A DNA stretch of 50,641 bases, taken from NCBI GenBank assembly GCA_017854855.1, contig JAFMGZ010000024.1, positions 1-50,641 on the forward strand, read 5' to 3'. Every line of letters starts with the position of its first letter. Position 1 is the stretch's first letter. The stretch comes from Sulfitobacter sp. (lineage in GTDB: Bacteria > Pseudomonadota > Alphaproteobacteria > Rhodobacterales > Rhodobacteraceae). The position numbers and the translations under genes are program-made. Shown here piece by piece: positions 35,089-44,761 of this stretch. Under the pieces are notes generated by a model, which had not been told where the DNA came from, did not search any database, and saw nothing but the letters and a program-made list of their open reading frames with translations.

Positions 35089-35811
35089 TTAACGGCTGAC
35101 CCGCGCTAGTTCCCTCAGATAGGGCTCAAATTCCTGGCAAATGATGATTTGTTGCTTTTCCAGATCATAAAAACCATTTGCCTCGCCGCAGGTCTCGACC
35201 ACCACTTCGATAGAGGTCGGCAATCCCATGCGTTCGTTCAGGTCTTCAACTTCAACCATCAATATATCCGCCAGAAAACTGTCGTTTGCGCCATTGAAGT
35301 AGAATTTGCCGGTATACTCCCCGTCGATCAATTCATCGAAAACCGGGCCCCAGCTTTCATTGGCCAGCTCAAACTCTTCTGGGCAGGTCTCGGCGCGCCC
35401 TTCTGGCAAACCCATATCTTCGGCGAAATCATCGCGCAGATCGGGGTCAGCCCCGTAAAAAAGACAAACCAGGTTGTAGAAACGTTGCAGGTCGGCACCA
35501 TGCTGCGACCACCACGCGGTTTCATATCCCTCGCTCAGTTCCGCCTCTGCCGCAAAACCCAATGCCGCGTCCTTGGCGATGCCCTGTGCCGCCTCTTCCT
35601 TGAAGATCATGTCAATCAACAAGACAGAGGCCGTATCGGCCGCATCCTCTTCCTGACCAAAGACCGGCAATTGCATCACGTCGATCAGGGCATGGCCCAG
35701 TTCATGGTAGAATACCGACAGAATATTGGCCTCGACAAAGTCATCCTCGGCGGACTGCGCATGGGCAGATCCGGCAAGGATAAAAAGGAGGGCGGCCAGC
35801 AGGTTTCTCAC
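35089..35811 (-). CDS. DUF4344 family putative metallopeptidase
   Basis: From the GTG at 35811 the product is 240 aa with a signal peptide (MRNLLAALLFILAGSAHAQ). The mature protein has the zinc-peptidase motif HELGH at about residue 37 (FYHELGHALIDVMQLPVFG in parts), a third-ligand candidate EEDAADTAS shortly after, and three later cysteines (VCLFYG, ETCPEEF, ETCGEAN). This fits DUF4344. It would be a periplasmic or secreted protease of unknown target. The GTG overlaps the stop of mch (GTGA), so the two genes are coupled; a TTG six codons upstream is a less likely start. Confidence 0.85.
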   Translation of the reverse strand: MRNLLAALLFILAGSAHAQSAEDDFVEANILSVFYHELGHALIDVMQLPVFGQEEDAADTASVLLIDMIFKEEAAQGIAKDAALGFAAEAELSEGYETAWWSQHGADLQRFYNLVCLFYGADPDLRDDFAEDMGLPEGRAETCPEEFELANESWGPVFDELIDGEYTGKFYFNGANDSFLADILMVEVEDLNERMGLPTSIEVVVETCGEANGFYDLEKQQIIICQEFEPYLRELARVSR

Positions 35812-36839
35812 AATGGCATCAGTGCCCAATAATCGAGGTCCAGCAATACGTCGGGCAGATATTTGCCATCCTCACCGCGCAATTTGAATGCATCCCCCCC
35901 CTTTGTTGCGACCAGGCGCAGGCGGATTGCCCCGACGCCCGGAGCAGAGGTTTCGGCCTTGTCCAACACTTCGGACCAGGCACGGATGGTATCGCCCGCC
36001 AAACAGGGGTTGGCATGTGCCCCGCCATTCAGCCCGACAACCATTTGTGCATTGGCCAGACCGTTGAAAGACAAAGCGCGCGCCATCGAAATCACATGTC
36101 CCCCATAGATCAGCCGCGACCCGTCAGGCCGGGCAGAGGTATCGAAATGCACCTTGGCTGTGTTCTGCCAAAGCCGTGTTGCCATCATGTGCTCGGCCTC
36201 TTCGACAGTCACGCCATCGACGTGATCAATCTGTTCGCCAATCTCATAATCGCCCCAGCGGTGCGGTTCCCCTGCAAGGGTGAAGTCGTAATTGGTGAAA
36301 TCCAGGCCCTGCGGCACCACCAGCTGTTGTGCTGTCAGTGCACCGGGCAGATCAGGCACGACCGTTTCAGGGGCCGCTGCATCCACATTCCCTTTGCGCA
36401 CCATGACCCAGCGCACATATTCCAGAACCGGCTCATCATGCTGGTTCAGGCCGGTTGTGCGCACATAGACCACGCCGGTCTTGCCGTTGGAGTTCTGTTT
36501 CAGCCCGATCACCTCTGACTGGCTGCGCAGGGTGTCGCCGGGCCAGACAGGTGCAAGCCAGCGCCCCTGGGCATAGCCAAGGTTCGCCACGGCATTGAGC
36601 GACACATCCGGCACGGTTTTGCCAAAGACGATGTGGAAGGCGATCATGTCATCCAGCGGACTGCCTGGCAGCCCGCAGGCCTGCGCGAATTGATCCGAAG
36701 AATACAACGCATGACGTGCGGGATAGAGCATGTGATAAAGCGCGCGTTCGCCCATCTGCACCGTGCGTGGCACCGCATGTTCGATGGTTTCGCCTACGAC
36801 ATAGTCTTCGAAAAAGCGTCCTGCGTTCGTCTTGGCCAT
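35808..36839 (-). CDS. mch: Mesaconyl-CoA hydratase (MaoC family), ethylmalonyl-CoA pathway
   Basis: Mch reversibly hydrates mesaconyl-CoA to beta-methylmalyl-CoA in the ethylmalonyl-CoA pathway of acetate and C1 assimilation. The 343-aa product begins AKTNAGRFFEDYVVGETIEHAVPRT (landmark GRFFEDY and ETIEHA) and has two MaoC hotdog halves, the second around GDYEIGEQIDHVDGVTVEEAE and YGGHVISMARALSFNGL. Length equals that of the Rhodobacter sphaeroides enzyme as I remember it. Its start overlaps the DUF1737 stop by one base. The neighbouring mcl2 supports the pathway assignment. Confidence 0.9.
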   Translation of the reverse strand: MAKTNAGRFFEDYVVGETIEHAVPRTVQMGERALYHMLYPARHALYSSDQFAQACGLPGSPLDDMIAFHIVFGKTVPDVSLNAVANLGYAQGRWLAPVWPGDTLRSQSEVIGLKQNSNGKTGVVYVRTTGLNQHDEPVLEYVRWVMVRKGNVDAAAPETVVPDLPGALTAQQLVVPQGLDFTNYDFTLAGEPHRWGDYEIGEQIDHVDGVTVEEAEHMMATRLWQNTAKVHFDTSARPDGSRLIYGGHVISMARALSFNGLANAQMVVGLNGGAHANPCLAGDTIRAWSEVLDKAETSAPGVGAIRLRLVATKGGDAFKLRGEDGKYLPDVLLDLDYWALMPL

Positions 36840-37042
36840 CAGTGCTGTCCCAGCTTGGTGTCAGGGGTATAGGTGCCAGGCACATCCTTGATCACGGCCT
36901 GCCCGCAGCGCATGATCCCGGCCGCATGATCCCATGTCTGCGTGGGAGAGCCGTAAAGCTCCCATCCTTTGTTCAACGCATCGGTCACCTTGTGACAAAA
37001 GGCCTGCGTGTCCTCTTCGGAGAGGAAGCGATAAAGTTTCAT
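36839..37042 (-). CDS. DUF1737 domain protein (67 aa)
   Basis: The small product starts MKLYRFLSEEDTQAFCHKV and continues through LNKGWELYGSPTQTWD and RCGQAVIKDV; this is the DUF1737 pattern of a short beta-alpha-beta unit. There is no signal or membrane segment. Its stop overlaps the mch ATG (TGATG), and it lies 11 nt after nnrU, so it belongs to the mcl2-nnrU-DUF1737-mch run. Members of this family are found in the same place in related genomes as I recall, but the role is unknown. Confidence 0.85.
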   Translation of the reverse strand: MKLYRFLSEEDTQAFCHKVTDALNKGWELYGSPTQTWDHAAGIMRCGQAVIKDVPGTYTPDTKLGQH

Positions 37043-37053
37043 GGTCGAAGTCC

Positions 37054-37611
37054 TTAGGAAGAGAAGGGCGAGACGCCAAGCCAGATGTGAATGCCCGCAA
37101 CGACGCTGAACAACACCAGGCTGATCACGGCCAACCGGATATAGGTCGCACGGCCCGCAGGGGGCGGTGCTGTCCAGGCAGGCTCTGCCCGGTTGATCAG
37201 GATCACGCTGCCCACGGCCCATGCCAGCATGCCGCCGAACAGGATGATGGACGCCAGATCGCCATTCACCAGCAAATGCGCAACGGCCCAGATCTTGACG
37301 GCCAGCAATTGGGGGTGACGTGTCTTGTACGCAGGCCACGCCTTGGCCCCCTTGGCAGCCGAAGACCCGTAGACCCAGAATGCAATCAGCATCGCCAGAT
37401 TGTTGATATGGGTCATGAAAGAAGGTGGCGACCAGACGGAAATAAAGTCAGCGCCACGGTACCCGATGATCATCAGCACCAATGAGACCACGATCAAGAC
37501 GGCCATGACCCCCTTGCCCGGATTGCCCATTTTCGCGCGCATATCCGGCGCAAGCCTTTTGAACCAATGCGCGATTATCCAGAGGATCAGGCCGAGGATC
37601 AGGAAAAACAT
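37054..37611 (-). CDS. NnrU family membrane protein
   Basis: The 185-aa product has five or six membrane helices and the NnrU signatures: N-terminal IIAHWFKRLAPDMR, a central VYGSSAAKGAKAW, the motif RHPQLLAVKIWAVAHLLVNGDLASIILF (as RHPQLLAVK and AHLLVNGD), and a C-terminal amphipathic tail. NnrU was named for a locus needed for nitric-oxide and nitrite metabolism in Rhodobacter, but this family member lies between mcl2 and the DUF1737/mch genes with no denitrification gene near. A physiological role here is not known. Confidence 0.92.
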   Translation of the reverse strand: MFFLILGLILWIIAHWFKRLAPDMRAKMGNPGKGVMAVLIVVSLVLMIIGYRGADFISVWSPPSFMTHINNLAMLIAFWVYGSSAAKGAKAWPAYKTRHPQLLAVKIWAVAHLLVNGDLASIILFGGMLAWAVGSVILINRAEPAWTAPPPAGRATYIRLAVISLVLFSVVAGIHIWLGVSPFSS

Positions 37612-37616
37612 AGGGG

Positions 37617-38474
37617 CTACTCCGCGTTCAGGGATGCAATTGCATCGAGTTTTGCCAGTGTTTCGCGGGCGGTTGCAACATGTAGATTCTCGACGATCTT
37701 ACCATCGACCACTGCAACCCCCTGACCAGAGGCCTCTATCTGTTCAAAAGCGGCGATCTGGCGGCGCGCGGTTTCGACCTCTTCGTCAGAAGGAGAGAAG
37801 GCCGCGTTGGCCACATCCAGCTGCGCAGGATGGATGACGGTTTTGCCGTCCATGCCCATATCCCGGCCCTGATCGCATTCGATCTTGTGGCCCTCATCAT
37901 CCTTGAACGCATTGTAGACGCCGTCGATGATGGCGCATTCATGTGCTTTGGCTGCCAGAACGCACAGGCCAAGGCCGGTCATCAACGGCAGGCGGTCGGG
38001 GCGGAAACGGGTCTGCAGATCTTTTGCCAGATCATTGGTGCCCATGACCATCGCCTCCAACTGCCGATGCGCGGCGATGGCGGGGGCGTTCAGCATGGCA
38101 CCGGGTGTCTCCATCATCGCCCAAAGAGGGATGTCGCCTACGATTTCGGCCAACGCCTCCAGATCGGCGGGGCTGCCGACCTTGGGCAGCAGGATCGCAT
38201 CGGCCTGCATCTTGGCTGCAGCCGCCGCGTCATCCTTGCCCCATTGGGTGTCCAACCCGTTGATGCGAATGACCTTGTAGCGGTTGCCATATCCGCCCTC
38301 GGACAGGGCGTCGGACAATGTGGCGCGGGCTGCGACTTTTTCATCGGGGGTCACGGCATCCTCAAGATCAAAGATGATCGCATCGCAGGCAAGGGTACGT
38401 GCCTTGTCCAGCGCACGGGGTTTTGAGCCGGGGATATAGAGGACAGAGCGGAGGGGGCGGGAGATTTTGGGCAT
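37617..38474 (-). CDS. mcl2: (3S)-malyl-CoA thioesterase / CoA-ester lyase (Mcl2-type)
   Basis: The 285-aa product belongs to the HpcH/HpaI-CitE family. Metal and CoA-ester sites are seen in FDLEDAVTPDEK (Glu/Asp), MMETPGAMLNAP and GTNDLAKDL; the C-terminal KTVIHPAQLDVANAAFSPS contains the conserved HPxQ. In Rhodobacter, the paralogue linked to mch (Mcl2) hydrolyses (3S)-malyl-CoA, while Mcl1 is the lyase; size and linkage favour Mcl2. A frame extension to 38525 lacks a ribosome site; the ATG at 38474 has GGAA eight bases upstream. First gene of its run. Confidence 0.85.
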   Translation of the reverse strand: MPKISRPLRSVLYIPGSKPRALDKARTLACDAIIFDLEDAVTPDEKVAARATLSDALSEGGYGNRYKVIRINGLDTQWGKDDAAAAAKMQADAILLPKVGSPADLEALAEIVGDIPLWAMMETPGAMLNAPAIAAHRQLEAMVMGTNDLAKDLQTRFRPDRLPLMTGLGLCVLAAKAHECAIIDGVYNAFKDDEGHKIECDQGRDMGMDGKTVIHPAQLDVANAAFSPSDEEVETARRQIAAFEQIEASGQGVAVVDGKIVENLHVATARETLAKLDAIASLNAE

Positions 38475-38823
38475 GGGCGACGTTCCATTCAAGCGGCAAA
38501 GGGTTTCGGCCAGCGACCGAGTCATAATGTTGCGCGCAAGGGGCCATTATTTGCACAAAAGTTCAACCCCAATCCCGCCGCAGCGCAGCAAATTGCGAAA
38601 GCAGGGGCCGCGCAGGACGCTACGTTAACCATTACTTCAGTCCTGCCCCGCAGAGTGTTCCCGTTGCACCCCAAGGGGAGGGCCGTTTCGGCAAGACCGC
38701 CGGAAAACGCGGTATGGGACGTGCAGTCACATGGTGAAATCTGGACCACCCTAGGTTCCGCCGGGAAAACCCGGGATTGGTCCGAGGACCTAAGGCGCGG
38801 TCTTTCGAAGAAAGGCACAGAGG
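38475..38823. promoter_or_regulatory. Divergent promoter region of mcl2 and a periplasmic-protein gene
   Basis: This 349-nt gap holds no supported gene. Towards mcl2 are three TTGC-headed boxes: the palindrome TTGCGCGCAA at 38530-38539, TTGCACAAAA at 38551-38560, and TTGCGAAAGC at 38593-38602. Their starts are 21 and 42 bp apart, i.e. in helical phase. Towards the plus-strand gene is CCACCCTAGG (38746-38755) and the palindrome GGTCC-GA-GGACC (38778-38789). No -35/-10 pair can be fixed. Confidence 0.45.
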
Positions 38824-39156
38824 ATGATGACTGTTGGAAAAATGTTCAGATTTGGGGGGCTGACGGCGGCCGCCGCAGTCTATTTGGCAACCACAACGGA
38901 TGTGGCCGCACAATCGGCGCGCAATTGCGGCCCCCGTGCGGTGGTGGTCGAACGGCTGGCCACGGGATACGGCGAAAGCCGGCAATCCATCGGGGTCGCG
39001 GCCAATAACACGGTGGTGGAGGTATTTGCCTCGTCCGAAACAGGCAGTTGGACAATCACGATGACCATGCCCGGCGGGCTGACCTGTCTGGTGGCATCGG
39101 GGCAATCATATGAAGCCGTCGTTGAAACCCTGCCCGTCAAAAAGACTGATACCTGA
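38824..39156 (+). CDS. Small secreted protein of unknown function
   Basis: The 110-aa product has a signal peptide (hydrophobic core LTAAAAVYLATTTDVAA, cleavage near AAQSA). The mature domain is of about 80 residues with two cysteines (RNCGPRAVV and LTCLVAS) that may form a disulfide. Around them is a beta-rich pattern NTVVEVFASSETGSWTITMT, and the sequence ends KKTDT. AAGG eight bases before the first ATG supports the 38824 start; the second ATG at 38827 is possible. It is monocistronic between a divergent promoter and a hairpin at 39197. Homologues are likely in Rhodobacterales, function unknown. Confidence 0.78.
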   Translation: MMTVGKMFRFGGLTAAAAVYLATTTDVAAQSARNCGPRAVVVERLATGYGESRQSIGVAANNTVVEVFASSETGSWTITMTMPGGLTCLVASGQSYEAVVETLPVKKTDT

Positions 39157-39196
39157 GGTTTGACAGGCCTAGGTGTGAGGGGATCTTGTTGAATTT

Positions 39197-39226
39197 GGGG
39201 CAGAAGCACAAAAGTGTCTCTGCCCC
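39197..39226. terminator. Convergent hairpin terminator
   Basis: GGGGCAGA (39197-39204) pairs with TCTGCCCC (39219-39226), and the inner GCAC/GTGT continues the stem around AAAA. It lies between the ends of the secreted-protein gene (plus) and the TauE/SafE gene (minus). On the minus strand the stem is followed by AAATTC only, so U-rich support is weak in both directions. Confidence 0.6.
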
Positions 39227-39268
39227 TTGGGCTATTCGGGACCTGACAGACGGCCGCATGGCATGAAA

Positions 39269-40024
39269 TCAGGTCAGGCCATCCCAGATCAATTTACATC
39301 CCGTAACCAGCAACAGCACATAGGTTAGTCCAAAGAACAGCCGTTCAGACACCAACCGGTGTGCTTTTACACCGATCCAGGTGCCCAACAGTGCAAAGGG
39401 CGCCAGAACAAGATTTGCGATGAGGGTTTGGGATGTGAACATGCCAAGGGCAGCATAGGGAAAGAATTTGACGATGTTCAGCGTCCAGAACAGCAGCACG
39501 GTCGTTGCCTGAAACTGTGTCTTTGTCAGTCCCCGACTGAGTAGGAACACCGCCGCAGGCGGGCCGCCTGCGTGGCTGACAAACGTGGTAAAGCCCACAA
39601 CCGTTCCCAAAACGACCCCGGCCCAATCCGGCATGCGGCCCCGTGCCAGCGTCAACAAACCGCTCTTGAGTGTCAGCTGCCACAGCACAAAGCCCACAGC
39701 GACCCCGCCGATCAACAAGCGAAACAGATCAGGGCTGGCGACCCGGTACAGCAGCGCCCCGATCAATACACCCGGCAGGCCACCCAGCACCAGCAATGCA
39801 ACGTCACGCGTGCTCCATTTACGCCAATAGGGCCGCAAAGACCCCGCATCGATCAGCATTAGCAGGGGCAGCATCACCCCCAATGCCAGCCCCGGTTCCA
39901 CCACCAGCGCCAGAACGGTGGCCGAAGCAAATGCCGCACCAGAGCCAAACCCGGCTTTTGAGATGCCTGCAAAAAGAACGGCCGGTCCGGCGATCAGAAA
40001 GAAGAACAGATCAAGTGTCAGCAT
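39269..40024 (-). CDS. TauE/SafE family sulfite exporter-like permease
   Basis: From the ATG at 40024 the product is 251 aa with about seven to eight membrane helices. The TauE/SafE repeat is visible twice: GISKAGFGSGAAFAS near the N terminus (about residues 18-32) and TTFVSHAGGPPAAVFLL in the second half (about 143-159). The family exports sulfite, sulfoacetate or other organic anions; the substrate here cannot be read. The frame extends 12 residues upstream without a ribosome site. It is divergent from mdh with a 167-nt gap. Confidence 0.9.
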   Translation of the reverse strand: MLTLDLFFFLIAGPAVLFAGISKAGFGSGAAFASATVLALVVEPGLALGVMLPLLMLIDAGSLRPYWRKWSTRDVALLVLGGLPGVLIGALLYRVASPDLFRLLIGGVAVGFVLWQLTLKSGLLTLARGRMPDWAGVVLGTVVGFTTFVSHAGGPPAAVFLLSRGLTKTQFQATTVLLFWTLNIVKFFPYAALGMFTSQTLIANLVLAPFALLGTWIGVKAHRLVSERLFFGLTYVLLLVTGCKLIWDGLT

Positions 40025-40125
40025 CAATTCAGGCCAATCGGGACAGGATGAATGACGCACATCACCGCAAAGTCGGGGCCTTGTCTATGGGCCATAACCC
40101 ATCAAATTGTTGCAGTGCAGCGTAG

Positions 40126-41154
<1,029 letters not shown>

Positions 41155-41179
41155 AGCCTGACGATTATAGAATCTTTAG

Positions 41180-41208
41180 AACGCGTCCCATCCGGGGCGC
41201 GTTTTTTT
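41180..41208 (+). terminator. Rho-independent terminator of mdh
   Basis: A 10-bp stem, AACGCGTCCC (41180-41189) with GGGGCGCGTT (41194-41203) including one G-T pair, has a 4-nt loop and runs into T7 (41202-41208). It lies 25 nt after the mdh stop. Confidence 0.95.
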
Positions 41209-41269
41209 ACGGCCTGCTATTGTACGCCCCGCCAGTGAACCGCAGGCAAAATATGCCTCCAATTATCTG

Positions 41270-41965
41270 ATGCGCGATCTGCGGCATTTGGCTAAGCTGC
41301 GGGTCATGCCGGTGATGCTGCTATTCCTTTTGCTTGTTCTTCCCATGCGGGCGCTGGGCTGCGGTCTGGCCTTGGTTCTGGCTGTTGATGTCTCAGGCTC
41401 GGTGGACCGGCAGGAATACCGCATCCAGATGGAGGGCCTTGCCACGGCACTGCGCGATGGGATCGTGGTTGATGCTTTGATTTCCCAACAGGCGCATGTG
41501 TCGCTACTTCAGTGGTCAGGATCATCGCGCCAAAAGCAGACGATCGGCTGGACAGCGCTAAAGTCAGAGCAGGAAGTGGCCGACCTAGCCCAAAGGGTTG
41601 CGACGGACCCGCGCCAGTGGCGGAATTATTCTACCGCAATTGGCGAAGCGTTGACCGTATCCATAGCATCATTCGACCCGGTGGCGCATTGCCGACGCAA
41701 AGTGATCGACGTTTCAGGCGACGGCAGATCAAACGAAGGTATCGCACCGGAACAGCTGCGTTCCTTGCTTGTGGAAAGTGGCATTACCGTCAATGCTTTG
41801 GCCATTGAAACCGAAGAGGATGACCTGACCGCCTACTTTTTCGAGAACCTGATTGTCGGGGAGGGAGCCTTTGTGATCACTGCCACGGGCTTTGAGGATT
41901 ACCCAGAGCAGATCATACGCAAGCTGCGGCGCGAAACGACAAAACAACTGAGTCGGTTGGAGTAG
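41270..41965 (+). CDS. DUF1194 von Willebrand type A domain protein
   Basis: The 231-aa product has an N-terminal signal sequence (core MPVMLLFLLLVLPMRALG; start at ATG 41270 or possibly ATG 41306) followed by a vWA domain. The MIDAS motif is DVSGSV at about residues 40-45, with the second Thr/Ser in RNYSTAIGEAL and the Asp in IDVSGDGRSNEG. This is the DUF1194 family, secreted or periplasmic, of unknown role. It lies between mdh and sdhC; a TGTGATCAC copy is found inside it at 41872-41880, and the sdh operator pair begins 10 nt after its stop. Confidence 0.9.
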   Translation: MRDLRHLAKLRVMPVMLLFLLLVLPMRALGCGLALVLAVDVSGSVDRQEYRIQMEGLATALRDGIVVDALISQQAHVSLLQWSGSSRQKQTIGWTALKSEQEVADLAQRVATDPRQWRNYSTAIGEALTVSIASFDPVAHCRRKVIDVSGDGRSNEGIAPEQLRSLLVESGITVNALAIETEEDDLTAYFFENLIVGEGAFVITATGFEDYPEQIIRKLRRETTKQLSRLE

Positions 41966-41975
41966 AAAGGGCTGA

Positions 41976-42005
41976 TGTGATCACACGGTTGAGGCTGTGA
42001 TCACA
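41976..42005 (+). promoter_or_regulatory. Tandem TGTGATCACA operator upstream of sdhC
   Basis: Two perfect copies of the palindrome TGTGATCACA (41976-41985 and 41996-42005) are exactly 20 bp apart, about 155-185 nt before the sdhC ATG. A single given 10-mer is expected far less than once in a window of this size, yet this window has three perfect copies and one near-perfect copy, all next to TCA-cycle operons. A dimeric regulator binding cooperatively to both sites is the simplest reading. Confidence 0.75.
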
Positions 42006-42158
42006 AAGCGGGCAATCCGAATGAATTTGGTTGATTTTGCTGCATAAAGACAGCAATTGCTTGCGACAAATCAACCCTAGCCCGTGACACGGCCTCAAAA
42101 ACCGCTATGACTTACCCTAGCCAACAGACGTAACATACCCACTTCAAAGGACCATGCC

Positions 42159-42545
42159 ATGGCCGATGTAAACCGGGGCAACCGTCCCCTGTCGCCACAT
42201 CTGACGATATACCGCCCGCAACTGACCTCGATGACGTCGATCCTGACGCGTATCACTGGCAATGCCATGCTGATTGCGGCACTGATGATCGTCTGGTGGT
42301 TCCTAGCCGCAGCCAGTTCGGAGGACTATTTCAACATCGCGAATGGTTTCGTAACCAGCTGGTTCGGGGATCTGGTGATGTTCTTTTCCGTGCTTGGCCT
42401 TTGGTACCACACGCTTGCTGGTGTGCGGCATCTGATCTGGGACAATGGCATCGGACTTGATATTCCAACGGCGGAAAAGCTGGGCTGGGCCTGCATCGGT
42501 GGATCGGTTCTGTTGACACTGATCACCGTCGTCGCGGTCGCATAA
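42159..42545 (+). CDS. sdhC: Succinate dehydrogenase, cytochrome b556 subunit
   Basis: SdhC anchors complex II in the membrane, binding heme b and ubiquinone. The 128-aa product has the signature RPLSPHLTIYRPQLTSMTSILTRITG (landmarks RPLSPHLTIYR and SILHR-like SILTRITG), three membrane helices (about 30-50, 65-87 and 108-127), and the heme-ligand His in AGVRHLIWD. It is the first gene of sdhCDA...B. Upstream regulatory DNA of 193 nt includes the tandem TGTGATCACA pair and two ACCCTAGCC words 40 bp apart. Confidence 0.97.
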   Translation: MADVNRGNRPLSPHLTIYRPQLTSMTSILTRITGNAMLIAALMIVWWFLAAASSEDYFNIANGFVTSWFGDLVMFFSVLGLWYHTLAGVRHLIWDNGIGLDIPTAEKLGWACIGGSVLLTLITVVAVA

Positions 42546-42555
42546 GGAGCATATG

Positions 42556-42927
42556 ATGGCATATTTGACAGACCGCAAACGCGCGATGGGGCTTGGTTCG
42601 GCCAAGACCGGCACGGAACACTTCTGGGCAATGAAAGTCAGCTCTGTTGCTTTGCTGATCCTGATCCCGCTGTTCGTCTTCACCTTCGGTGCCGCTCTTG
42701 GGGGCACCTACGAGGAAATCATCGCCTACTACAGCCGTCCCGGCCCTGCGATCATCGCGGCGCTGACACTGGTCGTGGGCTTCAAACACTTCAACGATGG
42801 TGTGCAAACCCTGATTGAGGACTACGTTCACGGGACCAGCCAGAAAGTGGCGATTATCCTGATGACCTGCCTCAGCTATGGTGCAGCAGCGGTGGGCGTT
42901 TTCGCCATCGCCAAGCTGGCACTCTGA
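42556..42927 (+). CDS. sdhD: Succinate dehydrogenase, hydrophobic membrane anchor subunit
   Basis: SdhD is the second membrane anchor of complex II. The 123-aa product has three helices (about 32-52, 64-85 and 97-120) and the SdhD motif FKHFNDGVQTLIEDYVHG containing the heme/quinone-site His and Asp. Of two adjacent ATGs (42553, 42556) the second was chosen because AAGGAG (42544-42549) is then six bases away. It lies ten bases after sdhC and 28 before sdhA. Confidence 0.96.
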   Translation: MAYLTDRKRAMGLGSAKTGTEHFWAMKVSSVALLILIPLFVFTFGAALGGTYEEIIAYYSRPGPAIIAALTLVVGFKHFNDGVQTLIEDYVHGTSQKVAIILMTCLSYGAAAVGVFAIAKLAL

Positions 42928-42955
42928 TCCATTCATTCCCTAAGGGAGACCGAAA

Positions 42956-44761
42956 ATGGCCGCATATGATTATGAAACCCACGAATATGACGTGGTTGTT
43001 GTGGGTGCCGGCGGCGCTGGCCTGCGTGCAACATTGGGCATGGCAGAGCAGGGCTTGCGCACTGCCTGTATCTCAAAAGTGTTCCCGACGCGTTCGCATA
43101 CTGTCGCGGCACAGGGCGGTATTGCCGCCTCTCTCAGCAACATGGGTCCGGACAACTGGCAGTGGCATATGTACGACACCGTCAAGGGGTCGGACTGGCT
43201 GGGCGATACCGACGCGATGGAGTATCTGGCGCGCGAAGCACCCAAGGCGGTATACGAGCTTGAGCATTACGGCGTGCCGTTTTCGCGCACCGAAGAGGGC
43301 AAGATCTACCAGCGCCCCTTTGGCGGTCATACCACTGAATTTGGCGAAGGCCCGCCCGTCCAGCGGACCTGTGCCGCTGCGGACCGCACCGGTCACGCGA
43401 TCCTGCATACCCTTTATGGCCAGAGCCTGAAGCAGAACGCACAGTTCTATATCGAATATTTCGCGATTGACCTGATCATGTCGGATGACGGTGTCTGTCA
43501 GGGCGTTCTGTGCTGGAAGCTGGACGATGGCACGATGCACCTGTTCAGCGCCAAGATGGTCGTATTGGCCACCGGCGGTTACGGCCGCGCCTATTTCTCT
43601 GCGACATCCGCGCATACCTGCACGGGCGACGGTGGCGGCATGACCGCGCGGGCGGGCCTGCCCCTGCAAGACATGGAGTTCGTTCAGTTCCACCCCACCG
43701 GCATCTACGGCGCGGGCTGTTTGATCACCGAAGGCGCGCGGGGCGAAGGCGGCTATCTGACCAACTCGGAAGGCGAAAGGTTCATGGAGCGTTATGCGCC
43801 CACCTACAAGGACCTCGCCTCAAGGGATGTTGTCAGCCGCTGCATGACGATGGAAATCCGCGAAGGGCGCGGTGTGGGCGAGAACAAGGACCACATCCAC
43901 CTGCACCTGAACCACCTGCCGCCAGAGACGCTGGATCTGCGCCTGCCGGGCATTTCCGAATCCGCGCGTATCTTTGCCGGTGTGGATCTGACCAAAGAGC
44001 CGATCCCGGTTCTGCCAACGGTTCATTACAACATGGGTGGCATTCCCACGAACTATTGGGGCGAAGTGCTGGCACCGACCAAGGACAACCCGGACAACGT
44101 GTCACCTGGACTTATGGCCGTGGGCGAGGCGGGCTGTGCATCCGTGCATGGCGCGAACCGTCTGGGTTCAAACAGCCTGATCGACCTTGTTGTCTTTGGC
44201 CGTGCCGCAGCCATCCGCGCGGCAGAGATTGTCGATCCAAAGACCGCCGTGCCGACACCCAACAGACGCTCGGTCGAGGCGGCCTTCAGCCGCTTTGACG
44301 GGTTGCGCTATGCCAATGGTCATGTGCCAACGGCCGAGCTGCGCCTTGAGATGCAAAAGACGATGCAGGCCGATGCTGCCGTCTTCCGCACCGACAAGAC
44401 GCTGGCCGAGGGCGAGGAAAAGATGAAGGGCGTCGCAGGCAAGCTGAGCGATCTTCACGTGACCGACAAGACGCTGGTCTGGAACTCTGACCTGATGGAA
44501 ACCCTAGAGCTGACCAACCTGATGCCAAACGCGGTGGCCACCATCACCGCAGCGGCCGCGCGCAAGGAAAGCCGGGGTGCACATGCCCATGAGGATTACC
44601 CTGACCGCGATGATGAGAACTGGCGCAAGCACTCGCTCATCTGGTTTGAAGGCAATGAGGCCTCGCTGGGCTTCCGGGGTGTTCATACCCAGCCCCTGAC
44701 CAGCCATAACGAAGGCGGGATCGACCTTAAGAAAATCGCGCCCAAGGCCCGCGTTTACTGA
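42956..44761 (+). CDS. sdhA: Succinate dehydrogenase flavoprotein subunit
   Basis: SdhA oxidises succinate to fumarate with covalently bound FAD. The 601-aa product has the dinucleotide site [15 protein letters not shown], the FAD-linking His in [10 protein letters not shown], active-site landmarks [21 protein letters not shown] (as FHPTGI and EGARGEGG), and the [12 protein letters not shown] and [16 protein letters not shown] segments. GGGAG eight bases before the ATG marks the start. The following gene is not sdhB but a lipoprotein; the two are joined by a region with a strong hairpin and a small ORF. Confidence 0.99.
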   Translation: MAAYDYETHEYDVVVVGAGGAGLRATLGMAEQGLRTACISKVFPTRSHTVAAQGGIAASLSNMGPDNWQWHMYDTVKGSDWLGDTDAMEYLAREAPKAVYELEHYGVPFSRTEEGKIYQRPFGGHTTEFGEGPPVQRTCAAADRTGHAILHTLYGQSLKQNAQFYIEYFAIDLIMSDDGVCQGVLCWKLDDGTMHLFSAKMVVLATGGYGRAYFSATSAHTCTGDGGGMTARAGLPLQDMEFVQFHPTGIYGAGCLITEGARGEGGYLTNSEGERFMERYAPTYKDLASRDVVSRCMTMEIREGRGVGENKDHIHLHLNHLPPETLDLRLPGISESARIFAGVDLTKEPIPVLPTVHYNMGGIPTNYWGEVLAPTKDNPDNVSPGLMAVGEAGCASVHGANRLGSNSLIDLVVFGRAAAIRAAEIVDPKTAVPTPNRRSVEAAFSRFDGLRYANGHVPTAELRLEMQKTMQADAAVFRTDKTLAEGEEKMKGVAGKLSDLHVTDKTLVWNSDLMETLELTNLMPNAVATITAAAARKESRGAHAHEDYPDRDDENWRKHSLIWFEGNEASLGFRGVHTQPLTSHNEGGIDLKKIAPKARVY

